The notes: generated by a model from the sequence alone, not told the origin. 64,000 nt of DNA from Tannerella sp. (GCA_031285685.1 JAITVS010000315.1:1-64000), one strand, 5' to 3'. Numbered from the stretch's first letter, positions 38,864 through 46,827 are shown. Program-made: numbers and translations.

Positions 38864-40658
38864 GTATTTCTTTCATTTTATGTCTCATTTCACGTACGGC
38901 GGTCGATTGTACTTTCGGTTCTTTGGTAAGTACAATCCGCGCGTTTTTTTTAGCCTTTTCTGCTTCACCGGTATCCATATACATTAACGCCATCAGGTAG
39001 TATGGATAAAGACGGCTTGGAACGATATGGGATGATTTTATGAAACATTGTTCCGCTTTGTCATATTGTTTTAAAGCATGGAAATTTTTACCCATAATAT
39101 TGTACAACATCGGGTCGCAACTTATTTTAATAGCTTTTTTCAAAACACCGTTGCTTTCTTCATATAGTTCCGATTTAGACAAACATTGCGCATATTCAAA
39201 AAGAAATTGAATTTGGTCGGATAGGAGGGGATATATGCTGCGGTATTCATTTGCGGCGTTTTTGTGATTTCCGAAATTATAGGACATCTTTATGTTATTC
39301 CACTTTTTATAAGCATTGTAAGTAGGATAGTGGTTATATAGGCATAGCGATACGATCATAAGGCCGCAAAATGCGAATGCTATGGTCACCGGCTTTGGTA
39401 TTGTAAGACCTTTTTCTCCGGTGTTGATAAACGCGAGTAGAAAAACGAGAACAATCAGAAACGGAAGGACACTAAAAGGATATGATGCACTTGCAGCAAT
39501 CAATAAAGCAATCAGTGAAGCTGTAGGCGCGATTTTTCTTCGCTTAATGCCAAGATATAAGCTGTAACCAATGATTCCGAAAAAAAGCAAAAAAACAATA
39601 ATCCCCTGCTCCGCACATATTTGTAGAAATTCATTAAACGCATATTCGGGGTTGCCGGCCACGCGTTTTTCATCATCCGTACCATATCCGGCATCGAAAT
39701 AGGCGGCTTGTATATGTCCATAGCTTCCTGAAAAATTTCCAATACCAATCCCCATCGGATTTTGTTTGATCAGTTCAATCGTATTTTTCCAAATAAATGT
39801 TCGTCCGTCTGCAGAGTCCTTTTTGAGATGATACATTCCGAAACCACCTGCAACGATTAAGAACAATGCGATAAAAGCGACAAAAGCACATCTTTTTTTA
39901 TTAGAAGCTATGAAAGATTTTACTTTTCTGTTTTCAGCAAAAAAGAACAGTAAAACAAAACCGCATCCTCCGATTGCAGCAATCCACGAGATACGGCTCA
40001 TCGCTGCCGGCAGAATTAAAACAGAAGCAATAACAGTAAGTGTGGAAATTCCCCCAAGAAAATATATTGGCATATTGCGGGGATGATACTTAACTTTGCA
40101 ACAAGTTTGGTATTTAAATGTATAAAAAAACGCCATAGGCAAAACCGTTGCAACATAACAAGCAAAAGGTCCCGGATTGAAGAATGAACCGGTTATGCGG
40201 AACAGGTTATGTTGTGATTGCTCGAAGCCGTATAATTGTTTTAATCCCCATATTGCTTCTGTTAATCCTGTGAGAATAAAGCACGCTGAAAGCCAATATG
40301 ATGATTGTTTATTGATTTGGAAAACGAATCTGAAATAGAAATATAGGATAGGGATTAGTAGGGATAGTATATGTTTGGTGGTTGTTTTCTCATAGCCCGA
40401 ATATATTATAAAAAAAAGAGAAGTGCACATAAATAGTACAATAAAACTATCCATCGTTCCAAATTGTACTTTTTTTGCATTAATAATGATTAAGCCAACA
40501 GATGTAATAGCAATAATCTCTATCGATAAGTGAAACCCCAAAAAAAATCCTGAAGTAATGCCATTATTTAAATATGGAAAAATGACAAAAACAGAAAAGA
40601 GTATTGCTGAAAATGGCATTATCCAAATTAAAGGTATCATTTCTTCAGGTTTGTTCAT
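38850..40658 (-). CDS. O-antigen ligase-like polytopic membrane protein with C-terminal TPRs
   Basis: This 602-residue protein has about a dozen transmembrane helices (roughly residues 10-430), a periplasmic loop with the Wzy_C-like sequence NPMGIGIGNFSGSYG, and a C-terminal tetratricopeptide region (about 455-590, LYNIMGKNFHALKQYDKAEQCF). Such proteins ligate or polymerise glycans, or occasionally glycosylate proteins. Finding it inside a peptide/signal peptidase operon suggests a surface-modification role, which is inference. It precedes lepB with a 14-base overlap. Confidence 0.85.
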   Translation of the reverse strand: MNKPEEMIPLIWIMPFSAILFSVFVIFPYLNNGITSGFFLGFHLSIEIIAITSVGLIIINAKKVQFGTMDSFIVLFMCTSLFFIIYSGYEKTTTKHILSLLIPILYFYFRFVFQINKQSSYWLSACFILTGLTEAIWGLKQLYGFEQSQHNLFRITGSFFNPGPFACYVATVLPMAFFYTFKYQTCCKVKYHPRNMPIYFLGGISTLTVIASVLILPAAMSRISWIAAIGGCGFVLLFFFAENRKVKSFIASNKKRCAFVAFIALFLIVAGGFGMYHLKKDSADGRTFIWKNTIELIKQNPMGIGIGNFSGSYGHIQAAYFDAGYGTDDEKRVAGNPEYAFNEFLQICAEQGIIVFLLFFGIIGYSLYLGIKRRKIAPTASLIALLIAASASYPFSVLPFLIVLVFLLAFINTGEKGLTIPKPVTIAFAFCGLMIVSLCLYNHYPTYNAYKKWNNIKMSYNFGNHKNAANEYRSIYPLLSDQIQFLFEYAQCLSKSELYEESNGVLKKAIKISCDPMLYNIMGKNFHALKQYDKAEQCFIKSSHIVPSRLYPYYLMALMYMDTGEAEKAKKNARIVLTKEPKVQSTAVREMRHKMKEILDEN

Positions 40659-40697
40659 GGGTATCGCTCCATAATAAATGATTTTTATACAGAAGAA

Positions 40698-41720
40698 CTA
40701 TGATATAATTTTATCAAGACTTAAATAAGCAAATTGTATGTTTTCGTCTAAACTCATTATTATTCGGTTATTGTCCTTATCATAACAAAAGTCCAATATT
40801 GAATATTCTGTTTCTAATGTTTGAATATAAGTGCCGTCTATACTAAAAATGAGAAGTTGCGTAGGATATCCGTTCTCGGAATTGGAAAAGCGGTCTTTGC
40901 CATTACCATAGGATACAATTATTTTATCATTACAAAATAAAACCTTTTCATAATATCCGAATTTATTTGTTGTTTTATTGTCCCATTTTTTACCATATAT
41001 ATTATATTTAAAGTTCCCATCGAGATCATAAAAAGTCATTAAATCATGATAATGATAACATTCGACATACGCGTTATGTTCTGTAGACGCAGCAAAGCAA
41101 ATTCGTTTTTTCTCAATTTTGGGATGTTTGTATTTCATTAATTTTATTTCGCCTGTGTTGGTTTTGATTTTCGCTACTGTGTGATTATATCCCGAATTTC
41201 CAGTTGGCTCAACAATTCTCCCTATTAATAAGGTGTCATTAATGTATTGGTAATTATCTGGAAATTGCCTTTCATTAAGTGTCATTTTTATTTGTGGTAT
41301 ATATCGTGGATTTGTAATAACGCTATCCATGCATAAATCGAATATAGTTTGTTTTCCATAATCCGTTACATAGATTTTATTATTAGCTTCATTTATTCCA
41401 ATAAAACCTATAGATGCTATTTCATTTGCGCCCTGTCCTCTGTCTATGATGCTTGTTACATAATTATAGTTGTTTTTATTGAAAATATGGATTAATTTAT
41501 CTATAGATCTACCATCTGATATTAAGAGATAATTATTGATTGTGTATAAGCGAGCGAATTGCCCAATTAAAACGTCTTCAATCTCTATCTCCTTGATATA
41601 TTCCTTTACAAAAAGAATATTATTGCGTTTGTTTTGGTATCTTTCAGTGTCGGAACTATTTTTGCAACCCGGGCAACAACAAATGACTAAGATTAATAAA
41701 TATATAATTGTTGTTTTCAT
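40698..41720 (-). CDS. TolB-like six-bladed beta-propeller lipoprotein
   Basis: About 340 residues from the ATG at 41720, chosen because it gives a lipoprotein signal (VICCCPGC, Cys19). The frame is open to 41786. The sequence shows the BF3164-like propeller pattern: FNKNNYNYVTSIIDRGQGANEI and INEANNKIYVTDYGKQ early, blade repeats through to NNRIIMSLDENIQFAYL. Probably an outer-leaf lipoprotein that binds a ligand or partner. It follows NVEALA peptide 1 and a perfect palindrome. Confidence 0.82.
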   Translation of the reverse strand: MKTTIIYLLILVICCCPGCKNSSDTERYQNKRNNILFVKEYIKEIEIEDVLIGQFARLYTINNYLLISDGRSIDKLIHIFNKNNYNYVTSIIDRGQGANEIASIGFIGINEANNKIYVTDYGKQTIFDLCMDSVITNPRYIPQIKMTLNERQFPDNYQYINDTLLIGRIVEPTGNSGYNHTVAKIKTNTGEIKLMKYKHPKIEKKRICFAASTEHNAYVECYHYHDLMTFYDLDGNFKYNIYGKKWDNKTTNKFGYYEKVLFCNDKIIVSYGNGKDRFSNSENGYPTQLLIFSIDGTYIQTLETEYSILDFCYDKDNNRIIMSLDENIQFAYLSLDKIIS

Positions 41721-41754
41721 ATTATTGATTATATAACTTATTTGACAAATTGAA

Positions 41755-41794
41755 ATGCAAATATGACGCTCTTGCAAGAGCGTCATATTTGCAT
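41755..41794 (-). promoter_or_regulatory. Perfect 40-bp palindrome between peptide 1 and its propeller gene
   Basis: Positions 41755-41774 (ATGCAAATATGACGCTCTTG) are exactly complementary to 41775-41794. In RNA this makes a very stable hairpin five bases after the NVEALA peptide stop. No T-run follows on the minus strand, so an mRNA 3'-stabilising or partial-termination element that raises peptide over downstream expression is the likely role. Confidence 0.7.
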
Positions 41795-41799
41795 AGTTA

Positions 41800-42030
41800 T
41801 TACCATTTAGCTTCTTTTACATAAGTATGCCATGTTCTACACCAGCAACCATTGCCAGATTGGTCTAAACACCCATTGGGGCAATCCGAACTTTCACTAG
41901 CTAGAGCCTCTGCATTGTCCAATGATATGTAAGATAAACCGTTATCTTGAGAGTTTACATTCACATTAAATGCAGCCATTGCTGCGATAGCTAAAACGGC
42001 AATTGAACCGAAAATTTTCTTTTTGCTCAT
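41800..42030 (-). CDS. NVEALA family precursor peptide 1
   Basis: This 76-residue precursor has a basic start (MSKKK), a hydrophobic export helix (about 6-21) and the family motif LDNAEALA at 37-44, here with Ala in place of Val. The 32-residue remainder holds four cysteines (50, 54, 62, 64) and several aromatics. The 44-residue leader aligns without gaps to peptide 2, while the C-terminal part differs completely, a leader/core layout. Cleavage after ALA44 would fit signal peptidase I. The function of the family is not known to me. Confidence 0.9.
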   Translation of the reverse strand: MSKKKIFGSIAVLAIAAMAAFNVNVNSQDNGLSYISLDNAEALASESSDCPNGCLDQSGNGCWCRTWHTYVKEAKW

Positions 42031-42141
42031 AATTTGTTATTTTAAATTTATTGTTTTATAATCAATATGTTAGCTGTATTTATCATTTCAACAACATAAA
42101 CCTTGTCGGGTTTCAAAAATTATTTATACTTTTGCCCTCTA

Positions 42142-42221
42142 CCTCCTTTCTTTTTAGGAGGGAAACTGGGGCGGAAGAGTTGTTATTTTCATAAGCTGAG
42201 AAAACTCTCCGCCCTTCTTCC
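42142..42221 (-). promoter_or_regulatory. Two consecutive hairpins upstream of peptide 1
   Basis: On the minus strand a long imperfect stem (GGGCGGAGAGTT, complement of 42203-42214, pairing with 42169-42181, with extra GGGAA/TTCCC pairs outside) is followed by a short stem (42142-42147 with 42156-42161). They lie in the 196-base gap between the thioredoxin-like gene and NVEALA peptide 1. They could end the upstream transcript or structure the peptide-1 leader. I see no clear promoter box here. Confidence 0.5.
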
Positions 42222-42226
42222 CAATG

Positions 42227-42793
42227 TTATAATTTAGCTTCCCTTTCTGTAATTACCTTTTTATACAATGTCCAGATGCCCGGATTATATGACGGATTAC
42301 CAACTATTAAAACCTTATTGTCCTTGTCGAGCAGGAAGCATTGATATTCGGTTTTAGAAGGGAAGCTGTTTAATTTGTCGATCTTATTTTCTTTATCTAT
42401 AAATACGGGATGACGAAATCCGTTTTGTTTGAATATGAATTGTAACTCTTTTTCATCTTTCTTTTTAGGCTGGAAGAAAAATACAAATTCAGGCTTTTGG
42501 TTAAATACAGAATCGGAATCGTCGATAATCTTTTTCCATTCGGCTAATTTTAACCGGCAACTGGTACATCCCAAAGAGTCTACATAGAGCATAATCTTAT
42601 AGTTATCGTTATGTAAATCGATGCAGCTGGTATCTCTGCCCATTGATGTACACACTATTCCTTGTGGAAATTGAATCTCTTTTCCGGTCCATTCGGTCAC
42701 GATTTTTATCGCATCGTCTTTTTGATTGTTTTTTTTGCAGGAAGAAAGGCCGATGATGAAGAATATTGTGATAATGTATATGTGTTTTTCCAT
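42227..42793 (-). CDS. Thioredoxin-like lipoprotein with CxxC
   Basis: This 188-residue lipoprotein (lipobox GLSSC, Cys19) resembles the peroxiredoxin/TlpA fold of Bacteroidota: a strand-CxxC-helix (LYVDSLGCTSCRLKL, C76 and C79), FVFFFQPKKKDEKEL, HPVFIDKENKI and a final CFLLDKDNKVLIVGNP. It may reduce or isomerise disulfides in the periplasm, and the Cys-containing NVEALA peptides next door are natural candidate substrates. It lies 12 bases after the propeller gene in the same operon. Confidence 0.83.
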   Translation of the reverse strand: MEKHIYIITIFFIIGLSSCKKNNQKDDAIKIVTEWTGKEIQFPQGIVCTSMGRDTSCIDLHNDNYKIMLYVDSLGCTSCRLKLAEWKKIIDDSDSVFNQKPEFVFFFQPKKKDEKELQFIFKQNGFRHPVFIDKENKIDKLNSFPSKTEYQCFLLDKDNKVLIVGNPSYNPGIWTLYKKVITEREAKL

Positions 42794-42805
42794 GCATTTT
42801 TGTTA

Positions 42806-43838
42806 CTAAATATCGAATTTATAGAGTTTGGCTTCATCTCCTATGTGTATTCCGTATACGGCGTTATCTTGTTTATTGTAACAGATTGCGTATAGTGGGA
42901 CGTTTGGTTTGTAACAAGCTACCGGATTACCATTCCAGTCGAAAACCATCAGATATTCGCAATGATCGAATGTTAATCCCGCTTCGTCGAATGATTTCCC
43001 TGAATAAATGGTGTAGATGTATTCGTCGCTTGTAGCGACATCGAAAAAGCCGTTTTTATTGCTTCGCCTGGTCGAAACGTGCGGATCCTCCATGCTGCCT
43101 TTGACAACGATATCCTGATAATGAAAGTCCAACTTTTTCAGGTTGATGATGGAGTCCTTGTTTATTCCGTTGATATCGATGACTCCGTTGTTGAAATTGA
43201 TAGCCACAAAGCGCGTCATATCCGGTTTGATAGCGATCTTGCTGCTTATGTAAATAAGGCTTTTGGTGAAATTGTCGAGCTCTTTATATTTATTTTGTAC
43301 GCGATATTCTCCGAAGAAACTTGTTTTTTCATTCGACGGATTGTAATGCATGTAGCGCCCTTCCCTGAAACAGCCTGATGTAATAAAACCTTCCGGCCCC
43401 CTGATGATGGATGTATATGATCCATGATCTGAGGGCAGGAAGGAAAACATAGTTTTTTTCAAATGAAAGGGAATTTCTATAATACACCTCTTGTTACATT
43501 CCGCTGTAATAACCGCATCGTCTGCCGTAGAGATATATGTTATATTTAAAGCTTCACCAGGGCCTTCGCCCCTTTTTAGTAGTGTTGTTTTTTCCAAAGT
43601 GGAGCAATTAACAACGCAAATGATATCTTCATCATTGTTTTGTACATATATATCCTTGTTATTCATTACGATAGATACCGGTTTATAGATGCCTAAATCA
43701 TCGAAAGTTATAACGACTTGTCCTTCAATATTCTCTACAGATTTGAAACATTTTGTAGGATGTATATTCAAATCGCCCTCGCTAGAGCAGGATACACAGA
43801 AAAAAAAGAAAAATATATATATGTACTCTGGATATCAT
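42806..43838 (-). CDS. Six-bladed beta-propeller lipoprotein with frameshifted signal peptide
   Basis: The long frame (42806-43771) encodes a BF3164/TolB-like propeller (KRGEGPGEALNITY, DNAVYGIHIG) but has no ATG at its head; it opens upstream as FCVSCSSEGD, a clear lipobox. An ATG at 43838, 9 bases after the NVEALA peptide 2 stop, begins a signal peptide (MISRVHIYIFLFF) one frame off. Removing one T from the T8 run at 43800-43807 joins them into a 343-residue lipoprotein. The shift may be real, phase-variable or a sequencing error. Confidence 0.75.
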
Positions 43839-43847
43839 AATTAGTTA

Positions 43848-44063
43848 TTACTCCATCGCCAAACCAGTAGTCCATCCGTTTATGGTACAATACCCTCTTA
43901 CTTTAATACAGGTAAGGGGAGCGGTTTCCTGTGCTAATGCTTCTACATTATCTAAAGAAACATCAGAAATCCCATTTTCGTCTGAATTAATATTCATATT
44001 AAAAGCTGCTAATGTTGCTATAGAAATTATAACAATGGAACTAAAGAGTTTTTTTTTGTTCAT
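43848..44063 (-). CDS. NVEALA family precursor peptide 2
   Basis: This 71-residue precursor has a basic start (MNKKK), an export helix (about 6-21) and LDNVEALA at 37-44, the exact family motif. The 27-residue C-terminal core has two cysteines (52, 59). The leader shares 27 of 44 residues with peptide 1 with no gaps, while the cores do not resemble each other. It is the first gene of the minus-strand cluster, behind a -7 promoter box and a direct repeat, and divergent from the histidine kinase. Confidence 0.92.
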   Translation of the reverse strand: MNKKKLFSSIVIISIATLAAFNMNINSDENGISDVSLDNVEALAQETAPLTCIKVRGYCTINGWTTGLAME

Positions 44064-44091
44064 AGTATCAAAAATTTTAATTATTTTTGGA

Positions 44092-44099
44092 CAAAGATA
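44092..44099 (-). promoter_or_regulatory. -7 promoter box for the NVEALA peptide 2 operon
   Basis: The minus strand reads TATCTTTG (TAnnTTTG) about 29 bases before the ATG at 44063. The -33 TTTG box is absent at the normal spacing, as expected for an activator-dependent promoter. Confidence 0.65.
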
Positions 44100-44120
44100 G
44101 GGTGCGAGAAATAAATGAAG

Positions 44121-44140
44121 GTTCCTTTTAAGTTCCTTTT
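44121..44140 (-). promoter_or_regulatory. Direct repeat, candidate response-regulator site
   Basis: GTTCCTTTT occurs at 44121-44129 and again at 44132-44140, an 11-base repeat unit. It sits 21 bases upstream of the -7 box on the minus strand, where OmpR/PhoB-type activators bind direct repeats one helical turn apart. The adjacent response regulator is the natural candidate. Confidence 0.5.
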
Positions 44141-44167
44141 TTATGTTGCAACGATATTTTTATTTAT

Positions 44168-45544
44168 ATGAACAGGAGGGTTAAAATTTCGATATATGCG
44201 ATTGTCGCTGCGATAACCATATTGCTGTTTATGCAGTATTACTGGATAGAAAAGATGTTTCGCGTAGAGCAGAGGCAGATAAAAACTCAGGCCTCATTAT
44301 TGCTGAATGATGCTCTGTCTTTAGAGGTTGCATATTCCAGACTGGAGCGTTCTAGTGCGTTAGATAGAGAAGGGATTTCTGTAGAAAATGAGGGCTGGGG
44401 AGGAAATTTTGAAAATAAAACGGTGGTAGTACATGTTGTTTATCCCCAACCGACTAAATTTGTGAAAAAATGTGAGACGGAAGAAGAGTGGTATGAGTAT
44501 ACAAAAAGTGTTTATTGTGAATATCATATTTCGGGAATAAATTTGATTCGCCTTGATTCGGCTTATAAGGTTGCTTTGGGAAGGTATGCTATAACCTTAC
44601 CATTTGTTTTGGTGAAAAGGGATAGCTCTGATATGGTTTTGGAACAAATGCCGGCTGATATTGATTACAACCGTTATAACTTATCGTTAGATACAATACC
44701 GTTAGGTATAGATGGCAAAGATTTTCTGGTAGCCCGCTTTGACGGGTCGTACTACGGCATGTTCCGGCAAATGAGAAATACTGTGTTTATTTCTTTAGGG
44801 ATTGTACTTCTGCTTGCCGCTATTCTTATATATGTAGTCCATACGATATTTTACCAGAAGAAAATAACAAGGCTGAGGAATGATATGGTAAATAGTATTA
44901 TACATGATCTGAGGGGACCGGTGACTTATATCAGAAAGGCGCTTCCTCGCATAAACGTGGGTGAATCACAGCAAAAATATATCGACGCGATGAGGCGTAA
45001 AAATGAACGCATGGAGCTGATGGTAGAAAAACTATTGATTACCTCCGTCGGTAACAAGGCGATCAGTCTTCGTCCGGAGCCGGTATCTTTATGTGAATAT
45101 ATCGGTGATATTGTTGATCAGTATAACGGGGATAACGAAGGTTTGGGAATCCGGTTTTTATGTGAAAATACTTCGCTCATGGCAACTATAGACCGGCTTC
45201 ATTTTGGGAATGCGGTGATGAATCTGATTGATAACGCGATGAAATATTCCAACGAAAAACCGTATATTTGTGTTCGATGTTATGAGGAAACAAATTATAT
45301 TTGCGTTTCGGTAAAGGATCATGGTATAGGCATTCCTCAGGAATATATGCGTTATCTTTTCGAAAAGAATTTTCGTGTGCCGGAACAGAGATCTCTGCCC
45401 AGATATGGGTTTGGCCTTGGATTGAACTATGTGAAGATTGTAGCGAAAGCGCATGGCGGAGATGTGGAGGTGAGAAGTGAATATAAACAGGGGAGTGAAT
45501 TTATCCTGATGATCCCAGTAATTAAAAAGAAAGGCAATGCGTGA
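44168..45544 (+). CDS. Sensor histidine kinase
   Basis: This 458-residue two-component sensor has TM1 at about 8-24, a periplasmic domain of about 180 residues and TM2 at about 206-228, then a HisKA domain with phosphoacceptor H246 in IIHDLRGPV and an ATPase domain with N-box NAVMNLIDNAMKYS (from 348), G1 DHGIGIP (384-390) and G2 GFGLGL (414-419). The periplasmic part (NLIRLDSAYK) resembles Bacteroidota RprX-type kinases. It overlaps the response regulator gene by 8 bases and is divergent from NVEALA peptide 2. Confidence 0.94.
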   Translation: MNRRVKISIYAIVAAITILLFMQYYWIEKMFRVEQRQIKTQASLLLNDALSLEVAYSRLERSSALDREGISVENEGWGGNFENKTVVVHVVYPQPTKFVKKCETEEEWYEYTKSVYCEYHISGINLIRLDSAYKVALGRYAITLPFVLVKRDSSDMVLEQMPADIDYNRYNLSLDTIPLGIDGKDFLVARFDGSYYGMFRQMRNTVFISLGIVLLLAAILIYVVHTIFYQKKITRLRNDMVNSIIHDLRGPVTYIRKALPRINVGESQQKYIDAMRRKNERMELMVEKLLITSVGNKAISLRPEPVSLCEYIGDIVDQYNGDNEGLGIRFLCENTSLMATIDRLHFGNAVMNLIDNAMKYSNEKPYICVRCYEETNYICVSVKDHGIGIPQEYMRYLFEKNFRVPEQRSLPRYGFGLGLNYVKIVAKAHGGDVEVRSEYKQGSEFILMIPVIKKKGNA

Positions 45545-46229
45545 TGGGAAGTATTTAATCCTTTATGCAGAGGATGATAAAGAATTGGCAGAGCTGTATA
45601 TTGATGATTTTCATGACAGTGGCTATGATGTAATCTGGGCTAAAAACGGACTGGAAGCTGTGGCGTTGTATAAAAAACATTCCCCGGATATTGATCTGGT
45701 ATTGCTTGATATAGATATGCCCGGATTGGATGGGTATCAGGTAGCAGAGGAGATAAGAAAAACGGATTTGCGTACGCCTGTCATCTTTTTGACATTGTTG
45801 CCGGGTTCTGATGATGCGATTAGAGGCCTGGATCTGGGAGCTGACGACTATATCCGTAAGGATATTAATAATAAAGAATTGTTAGCCAGGGTACGCCGTA
45901 CTATACAGAGGGGTTCTCTAAAACAAAATCCGGTTATCAGCATCACTCCGGATACGCGTCTTGATATGGGCAGCCAGATTTTAACTTCATGTGGTTATTC
46001 TCAAAAACTATCTTTTCGTGACGTGAACCTGTTGCACCTGCTTTTTGCCAATAAAAACAATTCTCAAAAAAGAGAATGGGTTATATCCCAAATATGGAAA
46101 GAGAGTATAAATGGAAAAGAATACATGAATAAAAGCATTTCCAACCTGCGCAAACTGATGTCTAAAGATGAAAAAATACAGCTAATAGCAAATCGTGGTG
46201 ATAGTATCATGCTAATGGTTCGTGATTGA
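45537..46229 (+). CDS. Response regulator, OmpR-like winged-helix type
   Basis: This 230-residue partner of the preceding kinase has a receiver domain with acidic pocket E12-D13-D14, phosphoacceptor D58 in LLDIDMPGLDG, T86 and K108 (in RKDI, where most regulators have KP). The C-terminal domain (about 130-230) looks like a winged-helix DNA-binding domain (REWVISQIWKESI, NKSISNLRKLM). It probably controls the divergent peptide operon through the direct repeat at 44121-44140, which is inference. Confidence 0.92.
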   Translation: MRDGKYLILYAEDDKELAELYIDDFHDSGYDVIWAKNGLEAVALYKKHSPDIDLVLLDIDMPGLDGYQVAEEIRKTDLRTPVIFLTLLPGSDDAIRGLDLGADDYIRKDINNKELLARVRRTIQRGSLKQNPVISITPDTRLDMGSQILTSCGYSQKLSFRDVNLLHLLFANKNNSQKREWVISQIWKESINGKEYMNKSISNLRKLMSKDEKIQLIANRGDSIMLMVRD

Positions 46230-46408
46230 TATTAGATAAATTTAGTGGATGCTCCCGTTATTCAAGATTGTATATTAGAATACTATCATCGTCTTTTCCC
46301 CATGCATAGAGCATATAATTCTTTTCATCAACGACGAAAAAAATCCATATTGCTGTATGTTGTGTTTTGTCTGTGGCGAGGAACTGTCCGGAATTTTAAC
46401 AGCTTGTT

Positions 46409-46440
46409 TTTGGTTTTACTTTATTTTTATCTTAAATTTG
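46409..46440 (+). promoter_or_regulatory. Promoter for the HipBA-like module
   Basis: TTTG at 46409-46412, a 20-base spacer and TAAATTTG at 46433-46440 fit the Bacteroidota consensus. The leader to the ATG at 46498 would be about 50 bases. Otherwise the 268-base gap after the response regulator holds nothing I can support. Confidence 0.5.
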
Positions 46441-46497
46441 TAACGAATATTATAGTATCTGTTATTATGATATTTGTCATTTAATGAATATTATTGT

Positions 46498-46827
46498 ATG
46501 TCTTTAGTTTATAATTTTGATATTGATACGATCACGGATGTTTTGAAGATTCTGGCCGGAAATATTCAAAAACGCCGCTTAGAAAAAGGTTTGTCTCGAA
46601 ATGCGTTGTCTGAAATAAGCGGGATACCGGCTGCGACAATTGCTAAGTTTGAGCAGAAACATTCTATTTCATTGGCTTCTTATGTTGCTTTGGCTAAGGC
46701 CCTGGGATATACGCGGGAGATTAAAGAGCTGTTATCCAGGCCTCTTTACAATACAATGGAGGAGCTTGACCGGATTAATAAAAATAAAGAACGAAAAAGG
46801 GGGATGCGTAATGAAGCTCGTAAATAA
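46498..46827 (+). CDS. HipB-like XRE family antitoxin
   Basis: This 109-residue DNA-binding protein has a helix-turn-helix domain (RRLEKGLSRNALSEISGIPAATIAKFEQ), the standard XRE fold. It probably neutralises the HipA-like kinase encoded next and represses its own operon. The ATG at 46498 is preferred over a longer non-ATG start. It overlaps hipA by 17 bases, the usual antitoxin-first arrangement. Confidence 0.88.
   Translation: MSLVYNFDIDTITDVLKILAGNIQKRRLEKGLSRNALSEISGIPAATIAKFEQKHSISLASYVALAKALGYTREIKELLSRPLYNTMEELDRINKNKERKRGMRNEARK

Noticed and set aside
42127-42134. Plus-strand TACTTTTG promoter-like box
   Set aside because: No plus-strand gene follows. It is an isolated consensus match in A+T-rich DNA.
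46245-46484. A 79-codon plus-strand open frame after the response regulator
   Set aside because: No recognisable domain, poor start context, and it overlaps the promoter of the HipBA-like module. Probably chance.
46640-46810. N-terminal extension of the HipA-like protein
   Set aside because: It is the HipB-like gene read in another frame. The ATG at 46811 gives a normal HipA start and the usual short overlap.
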